Source: a virus | Virus record (IMG/VR): IMGVR_UViG_3300021440_000033 | Location: 1-50,892 of that record | Length of the DNA stretch: 50,892 nucleotides | Direction: 5' to 3' (one strand) | Shown here: piece by piece, positions 1 to 9,499 of the stretch | How positions within the stretch are numbered: position 1 is the stretch's first letter | How the letters are laid out: every line of letters begins with the position of its first letter | The notes under the pieces: generated by a model | Seen by the model: only the letters and a program-made list of their open reading frames with translations | What the model was told of the DNA's origin: nothing | Database searches by the model: none | Program-made: the position numbers and the translations under genes

Positions 1-3000
1 ATGCTGCAGTAGGATTTGTAGTTGTTCCTACCGTTATGATCGTTTTGCTTACAGTTACTTGATTTCCAAGTGAAACATTCCCGCGAAGATATGTCGACGT
101 AATTGTGGTATGTCCTAAAACTACAGTATTGTCTGTAGTAGAATAAGCATCCTTTCCTATAACAATACAATTCTCGGCACTTGTTTTTTGACTTGCATTA
201 TCCCCAGCATTTACACCTATAAAAACACAAGAAAATCCAGTTGCAAGAACATATCCAGCTCTGTATCCAATTGCAACATTCATAGATCCTGCAGTTCCAG
301 ATGATCCATTAAGATTATTTAGTGCTCTTTCTCCAATACCAATATTCTGGAATCCATGTACAGAGATATCAAGACAATGATATCCTATTGCCATATTCTG
401 ATATCCATCCGTATTAAGGCTTAATGCTGCATGTCCTATTGCAAAATTACCTTCCCCACTTGTATTTGCTTTTAAAGCTTGATAACCAATACCAACGTTG
501 ATATTCCCGGTATTGTAGTATAATGCTTCATATCCTATAGCGATACAATAATTAACCGAGGTTCCTGTATATAAAGAACTTAATCCTATGGCAATATTAT
601 ATTCTCCACCAGAATTATTGTATAAAGTATTAGCACCAATACCAATATTTCCAGACTTAATTGTATTGGAATATAAAGATTTCCATCCTATTGCAGTATT
701 ATACGATCCAGTTGTATTGGAAAGTAAAGCTTGAAATCCTATTGATGTATTTGCAGCACCAGAAGTATTCGAAAACATACCTTGATATCCAATAGCAGTA
801 AGTTCTGAATAATCGTTATTGTAAAGAGCGTTATGCCCTATTGCTACACATCCATCTTGTCCTCCTGTTTTATATAAAGCTCTATCTCCAATAGCCACAC
901 AATAATTACCATTGGAAGCAGATACTAATGTTTCTCTTCCGATTGCAACATTATATTCGCCATTTGAAAGAACATAAAGAGACCTCCATCCAATACCAAT
1001 ATTATAACTTTTTGTAATATTTTGTTTTAAGACTTCAACTCCAATTGCAATACTATATGTTCCTGTTGTTGTGTTCAACATTGCCTGGGTACCAATAGAA
1101 ATATTTGGACCACCAGATGTTGTTACAGAAAATAGTCCCTGATACCCAATTGCAACATTATGAGATATCTGAGTAGCATTTTTTAAAGCCTCTCTTCCTA
1201 TGGCTATATCATATTGTCCAGACGTGAGACTCGTTAAAGCATCATCTCCTATTCCAATATTACTATTGTTCGTTAAAGTATAGTTTCCAGCTCTTCTTCC
1301 AAGAAAGGTGTTCCCGGTTCCATATGCATGGATCCATCGATTGGAAGCCATAAATATAGAGCCTTGCGTTCCTGCGGTAGGATTTGTAGTTTCTGGGATC
1401 TTAAAAGATTCCGACAACTCAAGTTGTCTGTCTGGTGTAAGGACATTGATTCCTATGAATCTACTATTGTATTCAAAAATAGGAGATACGGTAGGGCCTA
1501 TTGTTGTCGGAGAAGTATATTTTACCACATAGTTTGTTGTTCCTGATAACCCCATTTCCGGACCCTGAGGACCCATCATTGCCAAAGAAACAATCATTTG
1601 GTTTCCTGCAGTAAGTGTTCCACCAGAACTTAATGCTACAAGAGTATTAAATTCATGTGGATTTCCACTCCAGATATTTTTTGTGATATAAACTCCAAAG
1701 TTCGCGGGATTCTGATAGTCTTCAATTTTGATGACAGAACCTATTCCATATGCCTGTAACCATCCAGAAACAGTAACCCCATCTTTATCTTGCCAGTTAA
1801 GATGAATCTTTGTTACTATTGCTGGATTTGAGCTATCAGTATAGCATGTCCCTACCGAGTTCGCATTGGTTGCAGATAATTGCCATCTACGAGAGCTTGA
1901 GCCATAAAGACCATTAAATCCTTGATTACCCTGATTACCCTGGGCTCCCTGTGGACCTTGTGCTCCCTGTATCCCAGTTCCTCCTATAGGACCATCATTT
2001 CCTTGACGACCTTGAGCTCCCTGCATTCCCTGTGAGCCTTGATTTCCCTGTGCACCTACAGTACCTACAGAACCATCATTCCCTTGTCTCCCTTGGTTTC
2101 CTTGTGGACCACGTCTACCATCTCGCTGTATAGAAATAATATAATTATTTCCTAATGTAGGTGATCCTGACAATGAAGGAGTAGTAGCTGATTGGAATCT
2201 TGTATAAGTTCCAATATGAGTTGGTTGAGTATATGTTGACATAAAATAAATAGAAGGATTCCCAACCTCTTCTATTCTTATTATGACTTGTTGATTTGCA
2301 GACTGAGTATAGGTTGCAATATTGCTGTAATCATATCCATAAAGATCATAGTCACTAACATCCATTGCAGCAAGATCATTCCAGCTTGCATATCCACCAT
2401 TTGACCCTTGAAATTGTCCAGATCCTATTGTAGTTGGGTATGTTGAAGCAAGAGTCCATACTGATGTCCATGGAGCACTATGGCCTTGTAATCCTTGGTT
2501 TCCTTGATTTCCTTGGGGACCTTGAGTTCCTTGTGTGCCTTGAGCACCTTGTGTTCCATCAAATCCTTGTCTACCCTGATTTCCTTGAGCACCAGTAAAA
2601 CCCTGAACTCCAGTATTTCCTTGATTACCTTGTGTACCTTGTGAACCCTGAGGGCCTTGAATTCCTTGCCATCCTTGCGGCCCCTGATTTCCTTGTACGC
2701 CTGCAGATCCAGCAGAACCAGTATTTCCTTGATTTCCCTGCCAACCTTGAGTACCTTGCGCACCCTGTACTCCCTGATTACCTTGGTTTCCTTGGAATCC
2801 AGTTGCTCCCGTATTTCCTTGGTTACCTTGCCATCCTTGTGTACCCTGGGTACCCTGAATACCGGTATTCCCCTGGTTCCCTTGATTACCAATAGAACCA
2901 GTATCACCTACATTCCCCTGACGACCCTGATTACCTTGATTACCCTGCCAGCCCTGTGGTCCAGTAAGTCCTTGATTTCCTTGATTACCCTGGGTACCTT

Positions 3001-5614
3001 GAGTTCCTTGTGGACCTTGCACTCCAGCTCCAACGTTGCCTTGATTTCCCTGGTTTCCTTGGTTTCCTTGTAAACCAGTGTTTCCTTGATATCCTTGAGG
3101 CCCAAGAGGTCCAGTCAAGTTTCCATCAGTTCCTGTATTTCCTTGATTGCCCTGGCGACCTTGATTACCCTGAGGTCCTTGGACACCAGCGCCAACATTT
3201 CCTTGGTTACCTTGATTACCTTGATTACCCTGCAATCCATTGGTACCAGAAGTTCCAGTATCACCAATATTCCCTTGGTTCCCTTGATTTCCTTGCGAAC
3301 CTTGCGCACCCGTATCTCCAATAGGACCTTGTCTTCCCTGGTTACCCTGATTACCTTGATTGCCTTGATAACCTTGATTCCCTTGGTTTCCTTGAAAACC
3401 TGTAGTTCCTACGTTGCCCTGATTACCCTGAGTTCCTTGAGTTCCCTGGGCTCCTTGTATTCCTGTATTACCTTGATTCCCTTGATTACCAGAAGTACCT
3501 ATATTCCCTTGGTTACCCTGATTTCCCTGAGTTCCATTTGTTCCAGATGCTCCAATATTCCCTTGATTTCCCTGTGGGCCAGCAACTCCTTGATTACCTT
3601 GCCATCCCTGGGTTCCTTGTGTGCCCTGAACGCCTTGATTCCCTTGATTACCTTGATTACCATTTGTCCCAGTAGAACCTGTCAGTCCCTGGTTGCCTTG
3701 GTTACCTTGGTTTCCTTGCCATCCTTGAGTTCCCTGAGGTCCTTGGAATCCTTGGAATCCTCTTGATCCAGTTGGTCCGATATCTCCTTGATTGCCTTGA
3801 TTACCCTGAGAGCCATCAAGAGCGAGAGGTCCTTGGCGTCCTTGGTTTCCTTGAGTCCCTTGGACTCCTTGAGTACCTTGTGTTCCATCTATTCCTTGCC
3901 TTCCTTGATTACCTTGCCATCCTTGAGGACCAAGTGGACCAGTTAAGTTCCCATCAGCTCCGGTAAGACCCTGGTTCCCTTGTCGCCCTTGATTACCTTG
4001 TGTCCCCTGAGCACCTGTATTTCCCTGCGTTCCCTGCGCTCCTTGAGCACCTTGCATACCTTGAACACCTTGCCAACCTTGTAGTCCAGTAAGCCCCTGA
4101 TTGCCCTGATTACCTTGGGTCCCATCTATACCTTGACGACCTTGATTACCCTGTACTCCCTGGTTACCCTGAGCACCAAGATTCCCAGTTGCTCCAGATA
4201 ATCCTTGATTTCCTTGGTTACCCTGACTACCCTGAACCCCCTGTCGTCCCTGATTACCTTGTGAACCTTGAACACCCTGTGGACCAGTTAATCCTTGGTT
4301 ACCCTGGTTGCCTTGTACGCCTTGTACGCCTTGATTACCTTGAGGCCCAAGTGGACCAGTAAGATTACCGTCAGCACCCGTTAGTCCTTGATTGCCTTGT
4401 CTTCCTTGATTACCTTGAGAACCTTGTACTCCTTGCGTACCTTGCACACCTTGATTACCCTGAAGACCCGTAAATCCCTGATTTCCTTGAGGACCAGACA
4501 TTCCTTGATTACCTTGTGATCCTTGGGTCCCTTGGACCCCTTGGCGTCCTTGTAATCCAACTGCATCATTCCCTTGATTCCCTTGATTTCCAATACCTAT
4601 TGGACCTTGAAGACCTTGATATCCTTCTGTTCCTCCGTCGCCTTGTACTCCACTTGGGCCAGTAACTCCACGATTTCCTTCAAAACCTTGATATCCTTGC
4701 GGACCCCAAACACCCTGTCTTCCTTGATTTCCTTGGAATCCTTGTGGACCAGGAATACCTCCGTTAGGTCCTTGTGGTCCTTGTACTCCTGGACCAGGTC
4801 CCTGCGGACCTTGTATCCCAATTGCAGATGGTCCTTGTGGGCCAGCTCCTTCTCCACTTTTTGAGAAGATGATGATATAATCAAGACCATTACCAAAGTA
4901 GATAGAAGGACTTGAAGAGAGTGGTGTAAATTGGAAAAGTCTTCGGCCAAATGATTTTGTTCCTATTGTAGTAAGACGACCGGTAAGGACTTCTTCTGGT
5001 TTTCCCCAACGTTCAATTTGAATAAAGTCATTTGGCTCCCAGATATCAAGTAAAGGATCCTGGTCAACATTATCTGCATCAATATCGTGAATCTCTATCC
5101 AGATACAAGAAGACATAAGATAGTTGGATGGGCGAAAATAAGTTGCTCCACCTGTTCCATGACATACCCAGCGTCTTCCATTACCAGCATAATGACCATG
5201 TGTTCCCTGACGACCTTGATTTCCTTGAGGACCACCAGCAGGACCTGTAGCCCCAGTAATACTTACTCCCTGATATCCCTGAGGACCTTGCGGTCCCTGA
5301 ACTCCTTGAGAACCCTGAACCCCTTCATCTCCCTTATCATTGAGAGTAAGGAGATCGTTTCCTACAAATACCCAGCCTTTACCAGACCAGTAAATGTGAT
5401 CACCTTCAACCCAAGTAGTTCCAGTATTTGTTCTAGTAGCATTGTTGTCCGTAACTGTTGTTACGGCAATTCTATAATGCCAACCTGTAATGACTTCCTT
5501 AGCCCTGGGAAACCCAAGACTACTGCTTATGCTTCCTCGATCTAAGAGCCCTAATCTCTGCTCATCTACTCCGATCCAGGACCTTTGATAACTTAATCTT
5601 TTAGGACCAGACAT
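1..5614 (-). CDS. Giant collagen-like tail-fibre protein with AIG-type head repeats (partial)
   Basis: The reading frame starts at ATG 5614 and runs off the left edge, giving at least 1,871 codons; codon register was checked at five separated points and agrees. Layout: N-terminal globular part to about residue 110; a short Gly-X-Y block; a globular insert (about 160-250); a Gly-X-Gln-rich collagen-like block of roughly 790 residues (about 255-1045) dominated by QGN, QGT and QGV triplets; a globular insert; a second short collagen block (about 1165-1225); a globular part (about 1230-1430); then about 23 copies of an 18-23-residue repeat with core N-x-A-I-G-x-x-A-L. Such proteins are trimeric phage fibres. 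The hydroxyproline-type Pro is almost absent and Gln fills the Y position. The motif TTNPTA occurs before the repeats and again at the left edge. A C-terminal intramolecular chaperone may lie outside the window. Confidence 0.85.
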   Translation of the reverse strand, partial: MSGPKRLSYQRSWIGVDEQRLGLLDRGSISSSLGFPRAKEVITGWHYRIAVTTVTDNNATRTNTGTTWVEGDHIYWSGKGWVFVGNDLLTLNDKGDEGVQGSQGVQGPQGPQGYQGVSITGATGPAGGPQGNQGRQGTHGHYAGNGRRWVCHGTGGATYFRPSNYLMSSCIWIEIHDIDADNVDQDPLLDIWEPNDFIQIERWGKPEEVLTGRLTTIGTKSFGRRLFQFTPLSSSPSIYFGNGLDYIIIFSKSGEGAGPQGPSAIGIQGPQGPGPGVQGPQGPNGGIPGPQGFQGNQGRQGVWGPQGYQGFEGNRGVTGPSGVQGDGGTEGYQGLQGPIGIGNQGNQGNDAVGLQGRQGVQGTQGSQGNQGMSGPQGNQGFTGLQGNQGVQGTQGVQGSQGNQGRQGNQGLTGADGNLTGPLGPQGNQGVQGVQGNQGNQGLTGPQGVQGSQGNQGRQGVQGSQGNQGNQGLSGATGNLGAQGNQGVQGNQGRQGIDGTQGNQGNQGLTGLQGWQGVQGMQGAQGAQGTQGNTGAQGTQGNQGRQGNQGLTGADGNLTGPLGPQGWQGNQGRQGIDGTQGTQGVQGTQGNQGRQGPLALDGSQGNQGNQGDIGPTGSRGFQGFQGPQGTQGWQGNQGNQGNQGLTGSTGTNGNQGNQGNQGVQGTQGTQGWQGNQGVAGPQGNQGNIGASGTNGTQGNQGNQGNIGTSGNQGNQGNTGIQGAQGTQGTQGNQGNVGTTGFQGNQGNQGYQGNQGNQGNQGRQGPIGDTGAQGSQGNQGNQGNIGDTGTSGTNGLQGNQGNQGNQGNVGAGVQGPQGNQGRQGNQGNTGTDGNLTGPLGPQGYQGNTGLQGNQGNQGNQGNVGAGVQGPQGTQGTQGNQGNQGLTGPQGWQGNQGNQGRQGNVGDTGSIGNQGNQGNTGIQGTQGTQGWQGNQGNTGATGFQGNQGNQGVQGAQGTQGWQGNQGNTGSAGSAGVQGNQGPQGWQGIQGPQGSQGTQGNQGNTGVQGFTGAQGNQGRQGFDGTQGAQGTQGTQGPQGNQGNQGLQGHSAPWTSVWTLASTYPTTIGSGQFQGSNGGYASWNDLAAMDVSDYDLYGYDYSNIATYTQSANQQVIIRIEEVGNPSIYFMSTYTQPTHIGTYTRFQSATTPSLSGSPTLGNNYIISIQRDGRRGPQGNQGRQGNDGSVGTVGAQGNQGSQGMQGAQGRQGNDGPIGGTGIQGAQGPQGAQGNQGNQGFNGLYGSSSRRWQLSATNANSVGTCYTDSSNPAIVTKIHLNWQDKDGVTVSGWLQAYGIGSVIKIEDYQNPANFGVYITKNIWSGNPHEFNTLVALSSGGTLTAGNQMIVSLAMMGPQGPEMGLSGTTNYVVKYTSPTTIGPTVSPIFEYNSRFIGINVLTPDRQLELSESFKIPETTNPTAGTQGSIFMASNRWIHAYGTGNTFLGRRAGNYTLTNNSNIGIGDDALTSLTSGQYDIAIGREALKNATQISHNVAIGYQGLFSVTTSGGPNISIGTQAMLNTTTGTYSIAIGVEVLKQNITKSYNIGIGWRSLYVLSNGEYNVAIGRETLVSASNGNYCVAIGDRALYKTGGQDGCVAIGHNALYNNDYSELTAIGYQGMFSNTSGAANTSIGFQALLSNTTGSYNTAIGWKSLYSNTIKSGNIGIGANTLYNNSGGEYNIAIGLSSLYTGTSVNYCIAIGYEALYYNTGNINVGIGYQALKANTSGEGNFAIGHAALSLNTDGYQNMAIGYHCLDISVHGFQNIGIGERALNNLNGSSGTAGSMNVAIGYRAGYVLATGFSCVFIGVNAGDNASQKTSAENCIVIGKDAYSTTDNTVVLGHTTITSTYLRGNVSLGNQVTVSKTIITVGTTTNPTAA

Positions 5615-5626
5615 AGGACTAGACTA

Positions 5627-6691
5627 TTAAATGATTACTTCTCTCCAGACAAAATTTAAAACGATTTCTCCTCCAGGACTTCCTCCAGATTGAGAATAGT
5701 TATCAGCTTGAGCAACGATACTATATCCAGGAGACGTATTAAGTAAATTCCCTGATGGATGAATCACATCAACTCTAACTACAGGACTTTCCATAAATCC
5801 TTTTTCAAATTCACAAATATCAGAAGATTGTCCTGCTACTCGAATATTAAGAGCAGTTCCAGACCATGTTCCAGCATAATTTTTCATGTTTTTTCCTACA
5901 ATACTAAGAAGATCAACATAAGCAGATGAGTCTGGAGTAATGATAGCAATTTCTCCACTGATTGTATTCTTAAGCATGTAGGTAGTAAGAGTAAAAGTAC
6001 CTACTTTGAATTCTGATGTATTTGATGGACCCTGTACTCCCTGGGCACCAACTGAGTTAGATCCCTGGGGACCTTGAACTCCGTCTGCGCCTGTTGTACC
6101 TTGACGCCCCTGGAAACCCTGCCATCCTTGAGGACCTTCTACGTTGTAGTTGATATTGAATGCCTTTCTGTATGTCACCCCGTTATAGACATAACGCGCT
6201 TCATACTGAGCACTTGTAGAACCGAGATCAAAGGGATCAATAGAAGAGGTAAAGTTCGTTCTCTTTCCATAAAGGCCAGGTCCTTCTGCAGACTCTGAGT
6301 GATTAAGCTCCGGACCATCAAGATGTACAATCGTTGCGATTGCTGAATTGAAAGAAATTCCTGAGATGTCTTGCTCTATTCCATTGACCCAAAAGCGGAT
6401 TACAGTATTTGCGTGGTTCCAGTCATTTCCATTTCCTGTATAAGATGCTGGTACCCATAAGGTATCATCATCTACTGTAAGATAGTTTGGAAGTGATCCC
6501 TGATTACCTTGAGTTCCAAATGATCCTTGCGGACCTTGACTTCCTTGATTTCCCTGACTTCCCTCAAGTCCCTGTGGTCCCTGAGGACCTTGGTAACCCA
6601 TAGGGCCAGAGTAGTATGGGAGCGTCTCTATAGACGAACAGTTACAACTTCCTGCAACTCCATGTAACTTCCCGCATTTTGTACAAGCCAT
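5627..6691 (-). CDS. Collagen-like fibre or fibre-adaptor protein
   Basis: A 354-aa protein starting MACTKCGKLHG. It has two Cys pairs in the first 20 residues (CTKC and CNC), a Gly-X-Gln collagen-like stretch at about 30-65, a beta-rich globular part, a second collagen-like stretch at about 190-225 and a C-terminal globular domain ending WREVII. It sits 12 bp upstream of the giant fibre gene in the same leftward operon and shares its QGPQG/QGNQG triplets. A role as a shorter fibre or as the piece joining the giant fibre to the virion is inference. The N-terminal cysteines could bind a metal or cross-link the trimer. Confidence 0.75.
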   Translation of the reverse strand: MACTKCGKLHGVAGSCNCSSIETLPYYSGPMGYQGPQGPQGLEGSQGNQGSQGPQGSFGTQGNQGSLPNYLTVDDDTLWVPASYTGNGNDWNHANTVIRFWVNGIEQDISGISFNSAIATIVHLDGPELNHSESAEGPGLYGKRTNFTSSIDPFDLGSTSAQYEARYVYNGVTYRKAFNINYNVEGPQGWQGFQGRQGTTGADGVQGPQGSNSVGAQGVQGPSNTSEFKVGTFTLTTYMLKNTISGEIAIITPDSSAYVDLLSIVGKNMKNYAGTWSGTALNIRVAGQSSDICEFEKGFMESPVVRVDVIHPSGNLLNTSPGYSIVAQADNYSQSGGSPGGEIVLNFVWREVII

Positions 6692-6692
6692 C

Positions 6693-7319
6693 TTACAATA
6701 ATTTTAGCATTTTATTTAATCGGCAGTATATGTCATCTGCCTGGTCTTCTGCCCCACATGCAACACTTTCCTGGAAAGCTCTCCAAAGGAGGAATACTGC
6801 ATAAATATCTTCGATTTTTCTATTGTCTACTTCGTTACAGAGTTCGCTGTTTACGTAGTCTACCAATAAAGAATCAATTTTGTACTGCATATTACACAGT
6901 ACGTAAAACCTTCTTTTAAGTGTAAATTCTGTCCCGTCATTGACAAGATAGAGTTCGGTCTCATAGACTCCTTCTGGAAGAGTCTCATCAACTGCTAATC
7001 CCAAGAGTACATTGGTAATCGGAAACTCAAGAAGATCTGTGGTATAATCTATGCCAAGATCTTGTTGAACCCATACTATATGCTGTACTTCATCAGGAGT
7101 AGTTATCGTAATTACCACAGAAGCATTATCAGTCCAAGCAATATCAGCATTTGGTAATCCCCAGCCAGTTAAGTTACCTGGGTCAGCGTAAGTACCGGTT
7201 GTATCGGTTAACAGAAGAGTCTTGCACCCATCTGTCACGCATTGAATCATATCTAACTCTAAGGCCATGAGATTTGAATTTGAAGTAGGGGGAACTGGGA
7301 GACACCCCAGAGCCCCCAT
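6693..7319 (-). CDS. Putative virion structural protein (208 aa)
   Basis: Not recognised with certainty. The protein is beta-rich up to about residue 140 with a DTTGTY and GWGLPNAD segment, a pattern I associate with structural proteins of Bacteroidota phages, and has a helical, Cys-containing C-terminus. It lies between a decoration-like gene and the collagen-like fibre genes, so a tail or fibre-attachment role is likely. An internal Met at residue 18 (position 7268) is an alternative start; the longer start is kept because it leaves only 12 bp to the upstream gene. Confidence 0.6.
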   Translation of the reverse strand: MGALGCLPVPPTSNSNLMALELDMIQCVTDGCKTLLLTDTTGTYADPGNLTGWGLPNADIAWTDNASVVITITTPDEVQHIVWVQQDLGIDYTTDLLEFPITNVLLGLAVDETLPEGVYETELYLVNDGTEFTLKRRFYVLCNMQYKIDSLLVDYVNSELCNEVDNRKIEDIYAVFLLWRAFQESVACGAEDQADDIYCRLNKMLKLL

Positions 7320-7331
7320 ACTTCAGGTTAA

Positions 7332-7706
7332 TTATTTAATGTACTCAACAAGAATATTGTAAGCACCAGCTGTCTGCGCACCATTAGTATTGATAGCCAA
7401 TTGACGCGGGATAGTCAGAATTGCTTTATCATTGTCGATCCGGATTCCAGTAAGAGCCGTAGCCCAATAAGCAGGATTTCCACCAGTAACACCAGTAAAC
7501 AACTGAATACCAGTTGTAACAGTGGAGTCTTTGGTAAGATATAATGCCAGGGTTTTCGTTGTGGCTGCAGCTGCGGTTACTTTCTGAAGAACTACGTTCC
7601 TCACAATTGCGCCAGCAGGAAGCCAAGCTCCCAGGTAATGCATTCCAGTTGTCCCACCATGGAGAGCGAAGGAATACTTGGTAGATTTAACTTTGTATTG
7701 TGCCAT
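7332..7706 (-). CDS. Putative head-decoration or small structural protein (124 aa)
   Basis: A 124-aa protein rich in Ala, Thr, Gly and beta-branched residues, with no Cys and no charged clusters, starting MAQYKVKSTKY. This composition is typical of capsid decoration or head-fibre proteins. It is preceded 17 bp upstream by the 346-aa structural gene and followed by other virion genes. No specific family is recognised; assignment rests on composition and position in the late operon. Confidence 0.55.
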   Translation of the reverse strand: MAQYKVKSTKYSFALHGGTTGMHYLGAWLPAGAIVRNVVLQKVTAAAATTKTLALYLTKDSTVTTGIQLFTGVTGGNPAYWATALTGIRIDNDKAILTIPRQLAINTNGAQTAGAYNILVEYIK

Positions 7707-7723
7707 TTTCTGTTCCTCCTATG

Positions 7724-8764
7724 TTAAATTGCGACACCCCATGAAGCGACCCAATCCTGCAGATCTGAAAGGATGGTTTGCCACTGGTTTGGAGTGGTCC
7801 CATATTTTACAGCGATGCAGACAGACTCGTTGGTATGAGTATTAATCGTAAGATTCGTGTCAGATGGGTGTTTCTCGTAAGTAAGCCAGATCTGATTGAA
7901 TTTGATAGAGGAATCACTTCCAACGGACCAATCATCCAGGAATGTGTCGGGAGGCCAAGCAAGTTCTGATCCAGCACCTTCGTAAGGTTTGCTAGAACGC
8001 TCAAGGTTCTTCATTTCATACCATGATCCCTTACCATAATTTGTCTCACTGGTTGTAGCAACTGTATTGACAGTAGGCACAGTTTCTACTCCTAAAGAGT
8101 CGGCATGATAGAAGAAGGTATCGAAGTCGATTTGAAAGAACTCATCTACTGTGGAAATATCCGAGGTAGTGACTTGTTTTGCTGTCAGATAGAGACCAGT
8201 TCCAGCTGTGTTTGCAAGGGCAACAACCCGAGCATCAGCATCAGCATTAATAAGGGTCTCGAACTTTTTGGCAAGAGCAGTAGATCCAGAAGCAAGACCA
8301 TACTGAGATGGGATAATTCTCCAGGTTTGGATGAATAATCCATTACTCAGTTGAACAACGTGAGGATCGATGTAGTTTACCCATACAACACTTTCTTCGT
8401 TGGCCTTAACGGTCGTAGGAAGAGTGGTTGCTGGCATAGCAATATGCTGTTTCTTTAAAACAGGAGCAACATACGTAGCGGATTCAAACTTGATTGGGTT
8501 TGTAATCGCTGGAGTTAAACGCATAGCGCGTTTCGTGTAGGTAGATTGCCCAGGGTTGTAAAAAGTCTGGGATAGTCCTACTCCGATGTAGATAACATCA
8601 GAATCGTTTTTGGAAGGAGATGGTCCTAACAGCTGCATATTCTTGTCAAGCAATACAATCTCTCCCTCAGCGAGGGTGGCACTTGCAGTTGCGGTTCCAA
8701 GAGTAACCTGGCTGGTACGGCCGATATCTTTACCGACGATCAGGTGATTTACTTTTGTGTCCAT
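7724..8764 (-). CDS. Putative virion structural protein (346 aa)
   Basis: A 346-aa protein with mixed beta structure, rich in Thr, Ser and Val, starting MDTKVNHLIVGKDIG. No catalytic motif is visible. It lies directly between the connector-like gene and the decoration-like gene of the leftward operon, with 3 bp to its upstream neighbour. A head, cargo or tail-attachment role is likely from context only; a tail-tube or sheath-like role cannot be excluded. Confidence 0.55.
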   Translation of the reverse strand: MDTKVNHLIVGKDIGRTSQVTLGTATASATLAEGEIVLLDKNMQLLGPSPSKNDSDVIYIGVGLSQTFYNPGQSTYTKRAMRLTPAITNPIKFESATYVAPVLKKQHIAMPATTLPTTVKANEESVVWVNYIDPHVVQLSNGLFIQTWRIIPSQYGLASGSTALAKKFETLINADADARVVALANTAGTGLYLTAKQVTTSDISTVDEFFQIDFDTFFYHADSLGVETVPTVNTVATTSETNYGKGSWYEMKNLERSSKPYEGAGSELAWPPDTFLDDWSVGSDSSIKFNQIWLTYEKHPSDTNLTINTHTNESVCIAVKYGTTPNQWQTILSDLQDWVASWGVAI

Positions 8765-8767
8765 TTT

Positions 8768-9499
8768 TTAAATTGAATTTTTGGTTTCTTCTTGTAAAGA
8801 GATTTTATACTTATTTACATCCCCAATCCTTGCATTAGCAAGAGTCACTGCTTTCTCTACAATCTCGTTATGAACGAGTTCGGGAAGATCACAACTGACT
8901 CCTCCTGGGAACGAAACACTGGGATAGGCTACCACTGCAGGGTTTCTTATTGCTCGAATCCTGTACTCCAAAATGGGGTACTTTCCATCCGTAATAAGCT
9001 CAACAACTCCATCAATAAATCTTCTTAACGGTTTAGCCTTTCCGAGCTTGAGCCTATGCCCAGAGAAAGGATCGGCAATCATTGAATCATAACTGTCGCC
9101 CACACACTCGGTTATACCCCAAACGATTGAATTTCCTTTGTAGGTACAGACCACTTGTTCTTCATCCACATACCTGTAGTCAACCGGAAGTATGAAATAA
9201 TATCCATTGGTTTTCTTCATGATATGTTGCATCGCAACTTCCTCTGGAGAACCAGGGACTGTTGGGAATACAATTGGACTGATCGGGTAATCCGTTAATA
9301 AGGTTCTGAGATCCTCAACACGCTTCTGATTCTGTTCGAACCCTTTGCCCTTCCATCCAAAGAAGCGTTCATTCGTAAACATACGGATAGCTTCATTGAG
9401 CCAATAGTCCACTTCAACTGGGTCCCAGTCGAGGTACATGAGGTTTTCGTATCCCTCACATTTCAGCATAAAGCTCTTATGTTGCTCCGTAATTGTCAT
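8768..9499 (-). CDS. Putative head-tail connector (adaptor) protein
   Basis: A 243-aa protein with an N-terminal helical part containing the segment VDYWLNEAIRMF, then a beta-rich central domain with ILPVDYRYV and a C-terminal helix preceded by CDLPELVHNEIVEKAV. This order (helical N-terminus, LP.DY strand, C-terminal LPE..H.EIVE.A helix) is what I expect for adaptor or ring proteins in Bacteroidota podophages. Its ATG overlaps the TGA of the upstream gene (ATGA), so the two are probably translationally coupled. It lies downstream of the capsid gene, consistent with connector placement. Confidence 0.55.
   Translation of the reverse strand: MTITEQHKSFMLKCEGYENLMYLDWDPVEVDYWLNEAIRMFTNERFFGWKGKGFEQNQKRVEDLRTLLTDYPISPIVFPTVPGSPEEVAMQHIMKKTNGYYFILPVDYRYVDEEQVVCTYKGNSIVWGITECVGDSYDSMIADPFSGHRLKLGKAKPLRRFIDGVVELITDGKYPILEYRIRAIRNPAVVAYPSVSFPGGVSCDLPELVHNEIVEKAVTLANARIGDVNKYKISLQEETKNSI

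Noticed and set aside
2425-5545. Many open frames on both strands within the collagen-like region (for example 2425-2907 minus, 3086-3766 plus, 4597-4950 minus)
   Set aside because: They are shadows of the Gly-X-Gln repeat read in other frames; the true frame is the single long minus-strand frame.
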